A stretch of 64,000 nt of DNA, taken from contig NZ_CP129107.1 in assembly GCF_030406725.1 (NCBI RefSeq), forward strand, positions 186,001 to 250,000. Direction: 5' to 3'. Positions 18,171 to 26,872 of the stretch are shown here, in pieces (the first letter of the stretch is position 1; every line of letters starts with the position of its first letter). The stretch comes from Alteriqipengyuania flavescens (GTDB lineage: Bacteria; Pseudomonadota; Alphaproteobacteria; Sphingomonadales; Sphingomonadaceae). The notes beneath the pieces are model-generated. The model searched no databases, was not told where the DNA came from, and saw only the letters and a list, made by a program, of their open reading frames with translations. The position numbers were made by a program, and so were the translations under genes.

Positions 18171-18542
18171 ATGTATATCGACGGTTTCGTGATCGTGGTG
18201 CCTACCGCGAACAAGCAGAAGTTCATCGACCACGCCAACACCGGCGACAGCGTATTCATCGACATGGGCGCGACCCGCGTGCTGGAATGCTGGGGCGACG
18301 ATGTTTCCGAAGGCAAGGTCACCGATTTCCGCAAGGCTGTGCAGGCGAAGGACGATGAGACGGTCGTTTTTAGCTGGATCGAGTGGCCGGACAAGCCGAC
18401 CCGCGATGCCGCGATGGCACGGATGATGTCGGACGATTTCGACGATGAGCGGATGGATATGGAGAAAAATCCGATGCCATTCGATGGCAAACGCCTGATC
18501 TTTGGCGGGTTTGCCCCGGTAGTAGAATTGAAGGGAGAATAA
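18171..18542 (+). CDS. DUF1428 family protein
   Basis: 123 residues, alpha/beta-barrel dimer family (ABM-like) of unknown activity. Opens MYIDGFVIVVPTANK, contains VLECWGDDV and FSWIEWPDKPTRDAAM, and ends with a KRLIFGGFAPVVE strand, all typical of DUF1428. GGGGAGAG precedes ATG 18171. First gene of a tight operon with the VOC, GST and SRPBCC genes (two bases to the next), opposite the HxlR regulator. Confidence 0.88.
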   Translation: MYIDGFVIVVPTANKQKFIDHANTGDSVFIDMGATRVLECWGDDVSEGKVTDFRKAVQAKDDETVVFSWIEWPDKPTRDAAMARMMSDDFDDERMDMEKNPMPFDGKRLIFGGFAPVVELKGE

Positions 18543-18544
18543 GC

Positions 18545-19321
18545 ATGGCAGACGGTCACGGCGATTTCGTGTGGTACGAATTGATGACGAGCGATGCCGA
18601 TGCGGCGCAGGCGTTTTATGAACCCCTGCTCGGCTGGAAATTCGCCGATAGCGGCACGCCCGGCATGGATTACCGGTTGGGCAAGGCCGCCGGCGCGGAT
18701 GTTGTCGGGCTGTTGGGCCTGACCGAAGAGATGACCGCGGGCGGCGCCCGGCCCGTCTGGGTGGGATATATTGCGGTGACCGATATCGCCGCCGCGATGG
18801 ACAGTCTCACATCGGCAGGTGGCCAGCCTTTCATGGATATCCAGCATATGCCGGGCGTCGGCAAGATGGCCATGGTGGCCGATCCGCAGGGCGCCCCGTT
18901 CTACCTGATGCAGCCGGAAGGCGAAGGCTCCACCTCCTTCGCCAAGCACGAGCCGAAGGTCGGTCATTGCGCCTGGAACGAACTGGCCAGCGCCGACCAA
19001 TCCGCCGCGCACGAATTCTACACCGATCTCTTCGGCTGGGAGAAGGCCGATACGATGGATATGGGCGAAATGGGCGCCTACGACATGTATTCGGTCAACG
19101 GCTACACACTTGGCGCGATCATGGCCAAACCTGCCGAAATGCCGGTCAGCCTATGGAGCTATTACTTCCGCGTGCCGGAAATCGATGGGGCGGCTGAGTA
19201 TGTGAAGGCGAATGGCGGCCAGATCATCGTCGGTCCGATGGAAATTCCGGGCGGCGAACACGTGTTCTCCGCAATCGATCCGCAAGGGGCCATGTTCAGC
19301 CTGATCGGCAAGAAGGGTTAG
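18545..19321 (+). CDS. VOC family protein, two glyoxalase-like domains
   Basis: 258 residues composed of two vicinal-oxygen-chelate modules, roughly 6-118 and 133-256. Each begins with a similar pattern (VWYELMTSDADAAQAFYEPL and CAWNELASADQSAAHEFYT shortened here), which shows internal duplication. This resembles the CFP30B/CFP32-type proteins of actinobacteria. The metal ligands of real glyoxalase I are not clearly kept, so the reaction is unknown. GGGAGA precedes ATG, two bases after the DUF1428 stop. Member of the HxlR-linked operon. Confidence 0.85.
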   Translation: MADGHGDFVWYELMTSDADAAQAFYEPLLGWKFADSGTPGMDYRLGKAAGADVVGLLGLTEEMTAGGARPVWVGYIAVTDIAAAMDSLTSAGGQPFMDIQHMPGVGKMAMVADPQGAPFYLMQPEGEGSTSFAKHEPKVGHCAWNELASADQSAAHEFYTDLFGWEKADTMDMGEMGAYDMYSVNGYTLGAIMAKPAEMPVSLWSYYFRVPEIDGAAEYVKANGGQIIVGPMEIPGGEHVFSAIDPQGAMFSLIGKKG

Positions 19322-19326
19322 AGGCG

Positions 19327-19950
19327 ATGGCCGAATTCACCTTCTTCACCAATCCGATGAGCCGGGGCGCGATTGCGCATTGGGCACTGCTCGAAGTGTG
19401 GGCGGATTTCGAATACGCCTTCGTCGACTGGGGCGACAAGCCGCAGGCGCTGCTCGATGCGAACCCGATGGGCAAGGTGCCGACACTTGTCCACCACCAC
19501 GAGGGCCACGACCACGTGGTGACCGAGGCAGCGGCGATCTGCCACTACCTCGCCGAAACCCACCCCGACGCGGGCCTGCTGCCGAATGCGCACAAGAAGG
19601 CCGACTATTTCCGCTGGCTGTTCTTCGCCGCCGGGCCGATCGAGGCGGCGGTGACGAGCAAGGCGATGGGCTGGGAAGTTCCCGACGACAAGCGCGGAAT
19701 GGCCGGGTTCGGCACTTACGAGCTTGCGGTCGATACGCTCGACAACTGGCTGTCTTCCCACGATTATGTCTGCGGCAAGGCGTTCACGATGGCAGATGTC
19801 TATGTCGGCAGCCAGGTCGACTGGGGGCTGATGTTCAAGAGCCTGCCCGACCGCGACAGTTTCAAGGTCTATGCCGAGCGCCTGCAGCAGCGCGAAGCCT
19901 ACCAGAAGGCGCGCGCGATCGAGGCCGAGCAGCGTGGGGACGCGGCATAA
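19327..19950 (+). CDS. glutathione S-transferase family protein
   Basis: 207 residues. N-terminal thioredoxin-like domain (FTFFTNPMSRGAIAHWAL; NPMGKVPTLVHH; ESA-like TEAAAICHYLAE) and C-terminal all-helical domain (DYVCGKAFTMADVYVGSQ). It likely conjugates or reduces electrophiles with glutathione. Fifth base after the VOC stop, same operon. The stop codon TAA overlaps the apparent ATA start of the next gene. Confidence 0.9.
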   Translation: MAEFTFFTNPMSRGAIAHWALLEVWADFEYAFVDWGDKPQALLDANPMGKVPTLVHHHEGHDHVVTEAAAICHYLAETHPDAGLLPNAHKKADYFRWLFFAAGPIEAAVTSKAMGWEVPDDKRGMAGFGTYELAVDTLDNWLSSHDYVCGKAFTMADVYVGSQVDWGLMFKSLPDRDSFKVYAERLQQREAYQKARAIEAEQRGDAA

Positions 19951-20396
19951 ACGAACTATCCGTTTCGCGCTTCATTGCTGCGCCGCCGAAAAAGGTGTGG
20001 GATGTCCTCGCCAACCGGCAGGAGGAATGGTGGTGCCCTGCCCCGTGGAGAGTCCGGCTGGACAAGCGCGCCGGCGGGGCCTGCGACATGACGATGCTCG
20101 GCCCCGATGGCGAGGAGATGCCCAATCGCGGGATTTACCTGGAATGGGACGAGGGCCGCCGTTTCGTGACGACCGACGCGATTACCGAAGGTTTCGTGCC
20201 GGCGGAGCCCTTCATGGTCGGCACGTGGAAATTCGAGCCGGCGACCGAGGATGGCGTTGTGGGCACGCGCTACACCGCGTCCGCCAGCCACTGGAGCGAA
20301 GAGGCGCGCAGGAACCACGAGGAAATGGGCTTCGTGCAGGGTTGGGAAGCCTGCGCCGCGCAGCTTGCCGACATCTGCGAAGGCGAAAGCGGCTGA
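19947..20396 (+). CDS. SRPBCC (AHSA1-like) family protein with apparent ATA start
   Basis: 149 residues, START/Bet v1-fold hydrophobic ligand-binding protein of the AHSA1-like type: SRFIAAPPKKVWDVLANR at the N-terminus, WEEG-like GIYLEWDEGRRFVTTDA, and a C-terminal helix EEMGFVQGWEACAAQLAD. No ATG, GTG or TTG lies before the fold begins. ATA at 19947, six bases after a GTGGGGA ribosome site and overlapping the GST stop as ATAA, looks like a mutated ATGA junction. GTG 19995 would cut off the first strand. Sequencing error or real ATA initiation are both possible. Confidence 0.75.
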   Translation: MNELSVSRFIAAPPKKVWDVLANRQEEWWCPAPWRVRLDKRAGGACDMTMLGPDGEEMPNRGIYLEWDEGRRFVTTDAITEGFVPAEPFMVGTWKFEPATEDGVVGTRYTASASHWSEEARRNHEEMGFVQGWEACAAQLADICEGESG

Positions 20397-20520
20397 CCGC
20401 AACCCACCTGTGCCGGTAACCCGGCTTTCACCGCTTGCGCCTATGCTCGCCCCCGCCAGACACGAGGGGGTTTGCAACGGCATTCGGGCGCAAGGTAACA
20501 TTGGCCGCAAGCAGCAAAGC

Positions 20521-20796
20521 ATGGCGGAACTTCAGGCGATGATGCGAGAGCCGGACGCAGACGGCATCGCGCGGGTCTTCCCGAAGGAGCTGTAGGACGA
20601 TCCGGCAATCGGCAAGCTGCTGCGCGATGTCGGCATGCCCGGTGGCATGGGCATTTCCCGCCAGAAATACGAACGCGAAACGGCGAACATCCGGCAGGAA
20701 ATCCTGGACTGGGTGAAAAGCCTGAAACCGCGCATCGTGGGCGAGCTCGACCGGATGCAGCGCGGCTATACCCCGCCGGAAGGCGAGGCCGCCTAG
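20521..20796 (+). pseudogene. small hypothetical gene interrupted by an in-frame amber codon
   Basis: Reading from ATG 20521 gives 24 residues (MAELQAMMREPDADGIARVF...) and then TAG at 20593-20595. The same frame stays open for a further 66 codons with coherent protein-like sequence (DDPAIGKLLRDVGMPGG; WVKSLKPRIVGELDRMQRG) to TAG 20794. One change of TGG or CAG to TAG would explain this. I do not recognise the family. The ATG has no good ribosome site. Its final TAG shares the palindrome CTAG with the stop of the convergent J-domain gene. Confidence 0.6.
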
Positions 20797-21401
20797 GCCA
20801 GCGCCGTGCTTTCGCGCAGCAGCTTGTAGGCATCGACAACGCGCGTCAGCCGCACCTCGTGCGTGCGGTCCCCGCCGTTGCGGTCCGGGTGGTACCGGCG
20901 CACGAGCTCGCCATAGCGGCGGCGCAGCGCCCGGCGGTCGATATCGCGGGACAGGCCCATGACATCCAGCGCCTGCACCTCTGCGCGGGTGAAGCGCCCG
21001 CCGCCCGGCATCGGCCGCGCGGTGGCGGCGCGGCGTCCGGCAGCGTCGCGAATGCCCTCCGCCCGGGCGCCGATGGCATCGAGGGGATCGGTAAAGTCGG
21101 CCCAGCGCGGCAAGCCGTCCTCCCCCACCCCGGCAAAGGCGCGGGTGACGTCTTCCCACCCGGCGGTCGTGCCTTGCGCATGGAAGATCTCGTCCGCGCT
21201 CATCCCTTCGAAGAAATCATAGCCCGCATTGTGCGCGCGCACGTGGTCGAGGCACATCCAGCGCCAGCTGCCCGGCCCGTCGAAGCCGTGGCCTTGGGTG
21301 CCCGGCGCACGGAATTCCCCCGCCTCCTCGCACCCCGGAACGGCGCACAGGCGCCCGTCCGCTTCGTATCGTCCATGGAACTTCGTCTGCCTCACGGGCA
21401 T
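20793..21401 (-). CDS. J-domain (DnaJ-like) protein
   Basis: 202 residues. The J domain is at the C-terminus: RRRYGELVRRYHPDRNGGD holds the HPD tripeptide that stimulates Hsp70 ATPase. The N-terminal part has RLCAVPGCEEAGEFRAP and CLDHVRAHN, a Cys/His pattern that could bind zinc. Start ATG 21401 (MPVRQTKFHGRY) chosen as the first start that fits; longer in-frame extension would overlap bolA's region. Divergent from bolA, 37 bases away. In related genomes this gene and cobS are usually close; here 4.2 kb of accessory genes separate them. Confidence 0.85.
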   Translation of the reverse strand: MPVRQTKFHGRYEADGRLCAVPGCEEAGEFRAPGTQGHGFDGPGSWRWMCLDHVRAHNAGYDFFEGMSADEIFHAQGTTAGWEDVTRAFAGVGEDGLPRWADFTDPLDAIGARAEGIRDAAGRRAATARPMPGGGRFTRAEVQALDVMGLSRDIDRRALRRRYGELVRRYHPDRNGGDRTHEVRLTRVVDAYKLLRESTALA

Positions 21402-21438
21402 AGGATGGGGGCACCACCCACGAAAAGGAACCCCCGCC

Positions 21439-21732
21439 ATGGCACCCCGTCCCGAAGCAGGCCCGCTCGAAAGCGAAATGCACGCGATCCTGGAAGAGGC
21501 ATTCGCGCCGCTCCACCTCGCGGTGATCAACGACAGCGCGGCGCATCACGGCCATGCGGGAGACGACGGTTCCGGCGAATCGCATTTCACCATCGAGATC
21601 GAAAGCGCCGCCTTCGCCGGGCAGAGCCGCGTGGCGCGCCACCGGCTGGTCAACGCTGCGCTGGGCGACATTCCCGGCACGCGGGTCCATGCAGTCGCGC
21701 TGAAGACCTGGGCACCGGGAGAGCGGCCGTGA
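21439..21732 (+). CDS. bolA: BolA family protein
   Basis: 97 residues. Small class II KH-like fold that partners monothiol glutaredoxins and binds [2Fe-2S] clusters. Signature seen: ESHFTIEIESAAFAGQSRV and RHRLVNAALGDIP, with HALALKTW-like VHAVALKTW at the end; His in GESHF and HGHAG are candidate cluster ligands. ATG 21439 follows AAAAGGAA. TGA overlaps the GTG start of the next gene. Confidence 0.93.
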   Translation: MAPRPEAGPLESEMHAILEEAFAPLHLAVINDSAAHHGHAGDDGSGESHFTIEIESAAFAGQSRVARHRLVNAALGDIPGTRVHAVALKTWAPGERP

Positions 21733-22439
21733 GCTATGACCTGTGGTACTGGCCCGGCATACCCGGACGCGGCGAGTTCGTCCGCCTTCCGCTAGAGGCT
21801 GCAGGCATCGCCTATCGCGACCGCGCGATGGAGGACGGAATCGACGCGCTGACCGAGGACATGGAGCAGCGCAGCGGTATAAAGCCATACGCTCCGCCCT
21901 ATATCGTGACCGAGGAAGGGCTGTGCATCGGCCAGACCGCGCATATCGTCAGCTGGCTGGCAGACCGGCACGGTTTCGGCAGCGAGAACGAGTTAGAGGC
22001 GCTTCAGCTGATCCAGCTGCAACTGGACATTTCGGACTGGGTCGAAGAGGTTCACACGACCCACCATCCCATCGCCACGTCGAAATATTTCGATGAACAG
22101 AAGGATGCGGCGATCGCCCATGCCAAGGATTTTCGGGAGAACCGTATCCCCAAATATGCGGACCATTTCGAGAACGCCTTGTCGGCGAACGACGGCCCCT
22201 TCGTGCGCGGCGCGCGGTGGAGCCACGTGGACACGTCGCTGTTCCAGATGATGGAAGGCCTGGAATATGCATTCCCCAACAGGATGGCCGCGCTGCGCGA
22301 AGACTATCCAAGACTGAAAGCGTGCCGCGATGCCGTGTCCGAACTGGACGGCATCGCCGCATACAAGCGCTCCGACCGCGCGCAGGCCTTCAGCGAAGAC
22401 GGCATTTTCCGCCACTATCCCGAACTGGACCCGGAATGA
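21729..22439 (+). CDS. glutathione S-transferase-like protein
   Basis: 236 residues. Thioredoxin-like N-terminal half (YDLWYWPGIPGRGEFVRLPLEAAGI; PPYIVTEEGLCIGQTAHIVSWL, here in parts) and helical C-terminal half with a long VEEVHTTHHPIATSKYF loop and FVRGARWSHVDTSLFQ. The PGRGEFVRL pattern is that of sigma/alpha/mu-type GSTs, less common in bacteria. Start GTG 21729 overlaps the bolA stop (GTGA), and the stop overlaps the pirin ATG, so it is translationally coupled on both sides. Confidence 0.85.
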   Translation: MSYDLWYWPGIPGRGEFVRLPLEAAGIAYRDRAMEDGIDALTEDMEQRSGIKPYAPPYIVTEEGLCIGQTAHIVSWLADRHGFGSENELEALQLIQLQLDISDWVEEVHTTHHPIATSKYFDEQKDAAIAHAKDFRENRIPKYADHFENALSANDGPFVRGARWSHVDTSLFQMMEGLEYAFPNRMAALREDYPRLKACRDAVSELDGIAAYKRSDRAQAFSEDGIFRHYPELDPE

Positions 22440-23338
22440 GCAGCCCGATGTCAGACCTCTTCTGTCAGACCATCACACCGACGACCCACGATCTCGGCGA
22501 TTTCAAGGTTCGCCGCGCGTTGCCGGGGCGGCCGCGCACGATGGTGGGGCCGTTCATCTTCGTCGACCAGTTCGGGCCCGCCGATCTCGACATCGGCAGC
22601 GGGATGGACGTGCGCCCGCACCCGCACATCAACCTTGCCACCGTTACCTGGCTGTTCGAGGGCGCGATCGACCACCGCGATTCCATCGGCAGTTTCTCCA
22701 CCATCCGGCCCGGCACGGTGAACCTGATGACAGCCGGCACAGGCATCGTGCATTCCGAGCGCAGCCCGCAGGACGAGCGCGACAGGGGACCGAAGCTCTA
22801 CGGCATGCAGACCTGGCTCGCCCTGCCGGACGGGCAGGAAGAGATCGCACCTGCCTTCGAAGCGATCAGCGATCTTCCGATTGTCGAGGACGATTGCGCC
22901 AAGGCAGTCGTCATCATGGGCGACCTGTGGGGAAAGCGCGCGGCGACCACGACCCATGCGGAGACGATCTATGCCGAAATCGTCCTTGCCGGGGGCGGCA
23001 GCCTGCCGATCGACGCCGGGGCGGACGAACGCGCCGTGATGCTGGTGGGCGGCGAAGCGAGCCTCGATGGCGAAGGGCTGGAGCTCTATACGCTCTATGT
23101 CCTGAAGCCCGGCGAGGCGATGACGCTCACCTCGCGAACCGGCGGACGGGCGATGCTGCTGGGCGGGGAAGCCTTTGCGACGCAGCGCCACGTCTGGTGG
23201 AACTTCGTCAGCAGCGACCGCGAACGCATCAACCACGCGAAGGAACAGTGGCAAAGCGGGGCCTTCCCCAAGGTCCCGGGTGACGAGGAGGAATACATCC
23301 CCCTGCCCGACGTGCCCAAAACGGTGAGCTACCCATGA
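22436..23338 (+). CDS. pirin family protein
   Basis: 300 residues, bicupin. The N-terminal cupin has the metal-binding set HPHINLATVTWLFEG (two His), then GIVHSE (His and Glu). Bacterial pirins are reported as quercetinase-like dioxygenases or redox-sensing regulators; the substrate here is unknown. ATG 22436 overlaps the GST stop (ATGA); a second ATG at 22448 is possible. The stop overlaps the SDR start, again ATGA. Confidence 0.92.
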   Translation: MSSPMSDLFCQTITPTTHDLGDFKVRRALPGRPRTMVGPFIFVDQFGPADLDIGSGMDVRPHPHINLATVTWLFEGAIDHRDSIGSFSTIRPGTVNLMTAGTGIVHSERSPQDERDRGPKLYGMQTWLALPDGQEEIAPAFEAISDLPIVEDDCAKAVVIMGDLWGKRAATTTHAETIYAEIVLAGGGSLPIDAGADERAVMLVGGEASLDGEGLELYTLYVLKPGEAMTLTSRTGGRAMLLGGEAFATQRHVWWNFVSSDRERINHAKEQWQSGAFPKVPGDEEEYIPLPDVPKTVSYP

Positions 23339-24141
23339 GTGGCAGCGTCTGGATCACCGGCGCCTCGTCCGGCATCGGCCGCGCCCTCGCGCTAGCATGG
23401 TCGCAGGCGGGCGAGCCCGTCATCCTTTCCGGCCGCAACGTCGATGCGCTGGAAGCAACGGCGGCGGAGTGCGCGTCCGACACGCTTATCCTGCCGTTCG
23501 AGGCAACCAACCGGGCCGCGATGGAAGAAGCGGTCGAGCAGGCCAAGGCGTGGCAAGACGGTGTCGGAACGCTGGTCAACAACGCCGGCATCTCCCAGCG
23601 CAGCCGGGCGATCAACACGCGGCTGTCGGTTTACCAGCACATCGTCGACATCGACCTGATGGCCCCCATCGCGCTGACGCAGGCGCTGCTGCCGCACATG
23701 GTGGAGCGGGGATCGGGGCGGCTGGTCTTCATCAGCTCCATCGCCGGCAAGGTCGGCGTGCCGATGCGCAGCGCCTATTGCGCGGCTAAGCACGGCCTGA
23801 TCGGCTATGCCGATACACTGCGGGCGGAGCTGTCCCAATCGGGAGTGGACGTCCATGTCGTCGCGCCCGGATCGGTCGCCACCGACGTCAGCCGCAACGC
23901 CTTGTCCGGCAGCGGCGCGGCGCGCGGGCGCAGCGACAAGGTGATCGACAACGGCATCCCGCCCGCCGAGGCCGCCCTCGCCATCCTCGACGCCATCGGG
24001 CGCGGCGAGCGCGAGATCATCGTCGCGCGCGGGGTGGAGGAACAGATGGGCGAAGCCCGCCGCACCGAAGATGCGATGTTCGACCAGATGGCCGCCATGG
24101 TGGCGAGCGGCTACATGGAAAAGATGGAAGCGGAGGATTGA
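23335..24141 (+). CDS. short-chain dehydrogenase/reductase
   Basis: 268 residues, classical SDR. Cofactor loop TGASSGIG at about 8-15, NNAGIS, catalytic Ser in FISSIAG and the YCAAK active-site Tyr/Lys. NADP preference is suggested by Arg in LSGRN after the second strand. Substrate unknown. Fourth gene of the coupled bolA-GST-pirin-SDR-hydrolase run. Confidence 0.92.
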   Translation: MSGSVWITGASSGIGRALALAWSQAGEPVILSGRNVDALEATAAECASDTLILPFEATNRAAMEEAVEQAKAWQDGVGTLVNNAGISQRSRAINTRLSVYQHIVDIDLMAPIALTQALLPHMVERGSGRLVFISSIAGKVGVPMRSAYCAAKHGLIGYADTLRAELSQSGVDVHVVAPGSVATDVSRNALSGSGAARGRSDKVIDNGIPPAEAALAILDAIGRGEREIIVARGVEEQMGEARRTEDAMFDQMAAMVASGYMEKMEAED

Positions 24142-24146
24142 GCGCG

Positions 24147-25037
24147 ATGGAGCAAACCCGCGTTACGCTCGCCAACGGTATCGAGCTGGATGTGGTAGAC
24201 ACCGGCCCCAGGGACGGCGAGGTGCTGGTCTTCCTGCACGGCTTCCCCGAAAGCCATCGCACCTGGCGGCATCAGATCGCGCATTTTTCCGACCGGTATC
24301 GCTGCATCGCGCCCGACCAGCGCGGCTATCGCGGCAGTTCGAAACCGGCGGAGGTCGCCGCCTACACGCCCGACAAGCTGATCGGCGACGTCTTCCAGCT
24401 CGCCGATGCGCTGGGGGTGGAGACATTCACCGTGGTCGGCCACGACTGGGGCGGCGCGATCGCCTGGGGCACTGCCATCGGCGGCCAGATGACGGGCCGC
24501 GTAACCCGCGCGATCATCGCCAATGCGCCCCACCCGCTCGTGTTCCAGCGCCTGCTCTTCACCGACCGGGCGCAGCGCGAGGCGAGCCAGTATATGCGCG
24601 AATTCCGCGATCCGGCGAACGACGCGCTCGTGCGCGAACACGGACTCGTCGGCATTTTGCTGAAGGCCGTGCGCTGGGACCGCCCGAGCGCGATGGAACC
24701 GGAAGAGCGCGAGGCGCTGCTCGCCGACTGGCAGGACCGCGACGCCGCCATGGCGATGTTGAACTGGTATCGCGGCTCGCCCGTGCAGGTCCCCCCGCTG
24801 GATGCGCCCTACGAGGTGCCGGCGGACTACACCCCTCCCGCCATCCCCAACCTCGCCATCCCGACGCTGGTCATCTGGGCGATGGACGACCTTGCCCTGC
24901 CCGCTGCGAATATCGAGGGGCTGGACGAATTCGTCGACGACCTCACCATCGAGAAAGTCCACGGTTGCGGCCACTTCGTCCCGTGGGAAGCCCCGGACAA
25001 GGTCAACGCGGCGATGGAGCGTTTTCTCGCCCGCTAA
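24147..25037 (+). CDS. alpha/beta hydrolase, epoxide-hydrolase-like
   Basis: 296 residues. Oxyanion-hole motif HGFPES, nucleophile elbow GHDWGG with Asp (as in epoxide hydrolases and haloalkane dehalogenases, unlike Ser esterases), and the final His in GCGHFVPWEAP. RGYRGSSKP is also an epoxide-hydrolase family feature. ATG 24147 follows GGAGG at the SDR gene end; an upstream TTG at 24138 is too close to that site. Likely last gene of the run. Confidence 0.88.
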   Translation: MEQTRVTLANGIELDVVDTGPRDGEVLVFLHGFPESHRTWRHQIAHFSDRYRCIAPDQRGYRGSSKPAEVAAYTPDKLIGDVFQLADALGVETFTVVGHDWGGAIAWGTAIGGQMTGRVTRAIIANAPHPLVFQRLLFTDRAQREASQYMREFRDPANDALVREHGLVGILLKAVRWDRPSAMEPEEREALLADWQDRDAAMAMLNWYRGSPVQVPPLDAPYEVPADYTPPAIPNLAIPTLVIWAMDDLALPAANIEGLDEFVDDLTIEKVHGCGHFVPWEAPDKVNAAMERFLAR

Positions 25038-25065
25038 TCCCGCCTCGCGCCCAACGCGCGCGCGC

Positions 25066-26170
25066 CTACCCCCGCCACTCGATCCATTCGCCGTGCGGGT
25101 GCGCGGTGGCCAGGCGGGTCCATTCCTCCCCGCCGGGCCAGTACCGGACGGTGAGTTCGTGACGGTGGGTGTCGCGGTTCGCCTCCAGCGAGACCCATGC
25201 CAGCGGGGCATCCGCGGTGGCAGCGGCGCCGGCGGCCTCCATCAGTTCGGTCACGCGGCGGCGCTGGTCTTCGGGCACGTATTGCCACACGACCGAGTGC
25301 ATGAGCACGCGGGTGACACCATCCTGCGGCTCCTCCGCCAGCATCGCTTCCACGAAAGCATCGGCGCTCTGGCGCGCGACTTCGGGAGGCATGGTCTGCG
25401 CGGCGGCGATGGCGGCGTCCATCCGGGCAAAGCGGGCGGTAAATTCCGGCCAGATATAGGCCCGCAGGCGCAGCGCCTGGGCGGGATCGGTCAGATCCAC
25501 CGGCGCAATGTCGCAACCGCGCGCGGCGACGATATCGACTCCGACCTGCGGCGGCGCATCGCCGCGCCATTCGGGCGCGAGCTGCATGGAGGACAGCGAC
25601 GGCCCCATCGTCGTGCCGCCGAGATCGTAACGATAGCACCGCATCATCAGGTTGATGCCCGCGCTCGACCCGATCTCGTTCAGCGCGAATTGCGAGGGCA
25701 GGCCCTTGTCCGCCAACCACAAAAGCGCGGCGGCATAATTGGCGGACCGGCCCGCCTCGTTCGTTTGGGGGGGGACCGTCGAGCCAGACGGGCAGCGTGT
25801 AGTCGTGCCGCTCGATAATATCGGCCAGCAAGTCGGCCACGTCGGTGACGCGCTGGCCGGTGTAGAGCGGCTCCAGCGCCGGCTCGTCGCCCGACAAGTG
25901 CAGCGCGTGCAGGCCGCCTGCCAGCCGCAGCGGCAGGGCATCGGCGAGCGGCGGCCCGGACCAGCGGCGCACGCGCTTCATCGTCGCGCCGCCGCGGTCG
26001 GTATCGAGCAACGCGCGCAGGCCCGCGCACACGCAGGCCGTGATATCCGCCCCGTTGTCGCGGCAATAAGCCACCTGGTTCTCGAACGCGCGGTCGATTG
26101 CCTCCGGCCCCCTCGCCAGCGGATCGATTACCTCATAGCGTTCGCCAGCACTTGTGCTGCCTTCACTCAT
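25066..26170 (-). pseudogene. DUF2332 family gene with frameshift in an 8-G tract
   Basis: Two adjacent frames together give a full DUF2332 protein of about 367 residues. From ATG 26170 the N-terminal part reads to LPVWLDGPP; the C-terminal part ([32 protein letters not shown], a methyltransferase-like motif) is in another frame and runs to TAG 25066. The switch falls exactly at eight G (plus strand 25767-25774). Seven would restore one reading frame. It may be a fixed pseudogene, a phase-variable gene, or a sequencing/assembly error. Both halves look otherwise intact, which argues for a recent or reversible change. Confidence 0.8.
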
Positions 26171-26212
26171 GCACGATTGCCCTTTTCCCTGCCTCACCCT
26201 ATCCCGCCGCGC

Positions 26213-26872
26213 ATGACCAGCAACAGCCTGACTTTCGCAGTGCCCAAGGGGCGCATCCTCGACGATGCGCTGCCGCTGATGGCGCGCGCGGGCGTGGTGC
26301 CCGATGCCGCCTTTCACGACAAGGCCAGCCGTGCGCTGAGCTTTGCCACCGAAGGCGGCGACATGCGCATCATCCGCGTGCGCGCATTCGACGTGGCGAC
26401 ATTCGTGGCCCACGGCGCGGCGCAGGTCGGCATCGTGGGATCGGACGTGATTGAGGAATTCGATTATCCGGACCTCTATGCGCCCGTCGATCTCGACATC
26501 GGGCACTGCCACCTCGCCGTGGCGGAACCGAAAGGCGGCGCGGCAGACACAAGCGGCGCCAGCCACCTGCGCGTCGCGACCAAGTATCCGAACATCACCA
26601 GCCGCTATTTCGAGAAGCGCGGCATCCAGGCCGAATGCGTCAAGCTGAACGGCGCGATGGAACTGGCGCCCTCGCTCGGCCTTGCAGGGCGGATCGTCGA
26701 CCTCGTCTCCAGCGGGCAGACGCTGAAGGACAACGGGCTGGTCGAAACCGGCCATATCATGGACATTACCGCCCGGCTGATCGTCAACCGCGCCGCGCTG
26801 AAGACCGACCTGCGCGTCGGCGCGCTGGTGGAACGGTTCCGGGCCATCGCAAGCGAAAGGAAGGCCGCATGA
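26213..26872 (+). CDS. hisG: ATP phosphoribosyltransferase, short form
   Basis: 219 residues. First step of histidine synthesis: ATP plus PRPP to phosphoribosyl-ATP. Opens [41 protein letters not shown] and the PRPP-binding [13 protein letters not shown] are present. The length shows the short HisG_S form lacking the regulatory C-terminal domain, which in other bacteria needs HisZ; no hisZ is seen in this window. ATG overlaps hisD start region: its TGA lies within the ATGATG of hisD. Confidence 0.95.
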   Translation: MTSNSLTFAVPKGRILDDALPLMARAGVVPDAAFHDKASRALSFATEGGDMRIIRVRAFDVATFVAHGAAQVGIVGSDVIEEFDYPDLYAPVDLDIGHCHLAVAEPKGGAADTSGASHLRVATKYPNITSRYFEKRGIQAECVKLNGAMELAPSLGLAGRIVDLVSSGQTLKDNGLVETGHIMDITARLIVNRAALKTDLRVGALVERFRAIASERKAA

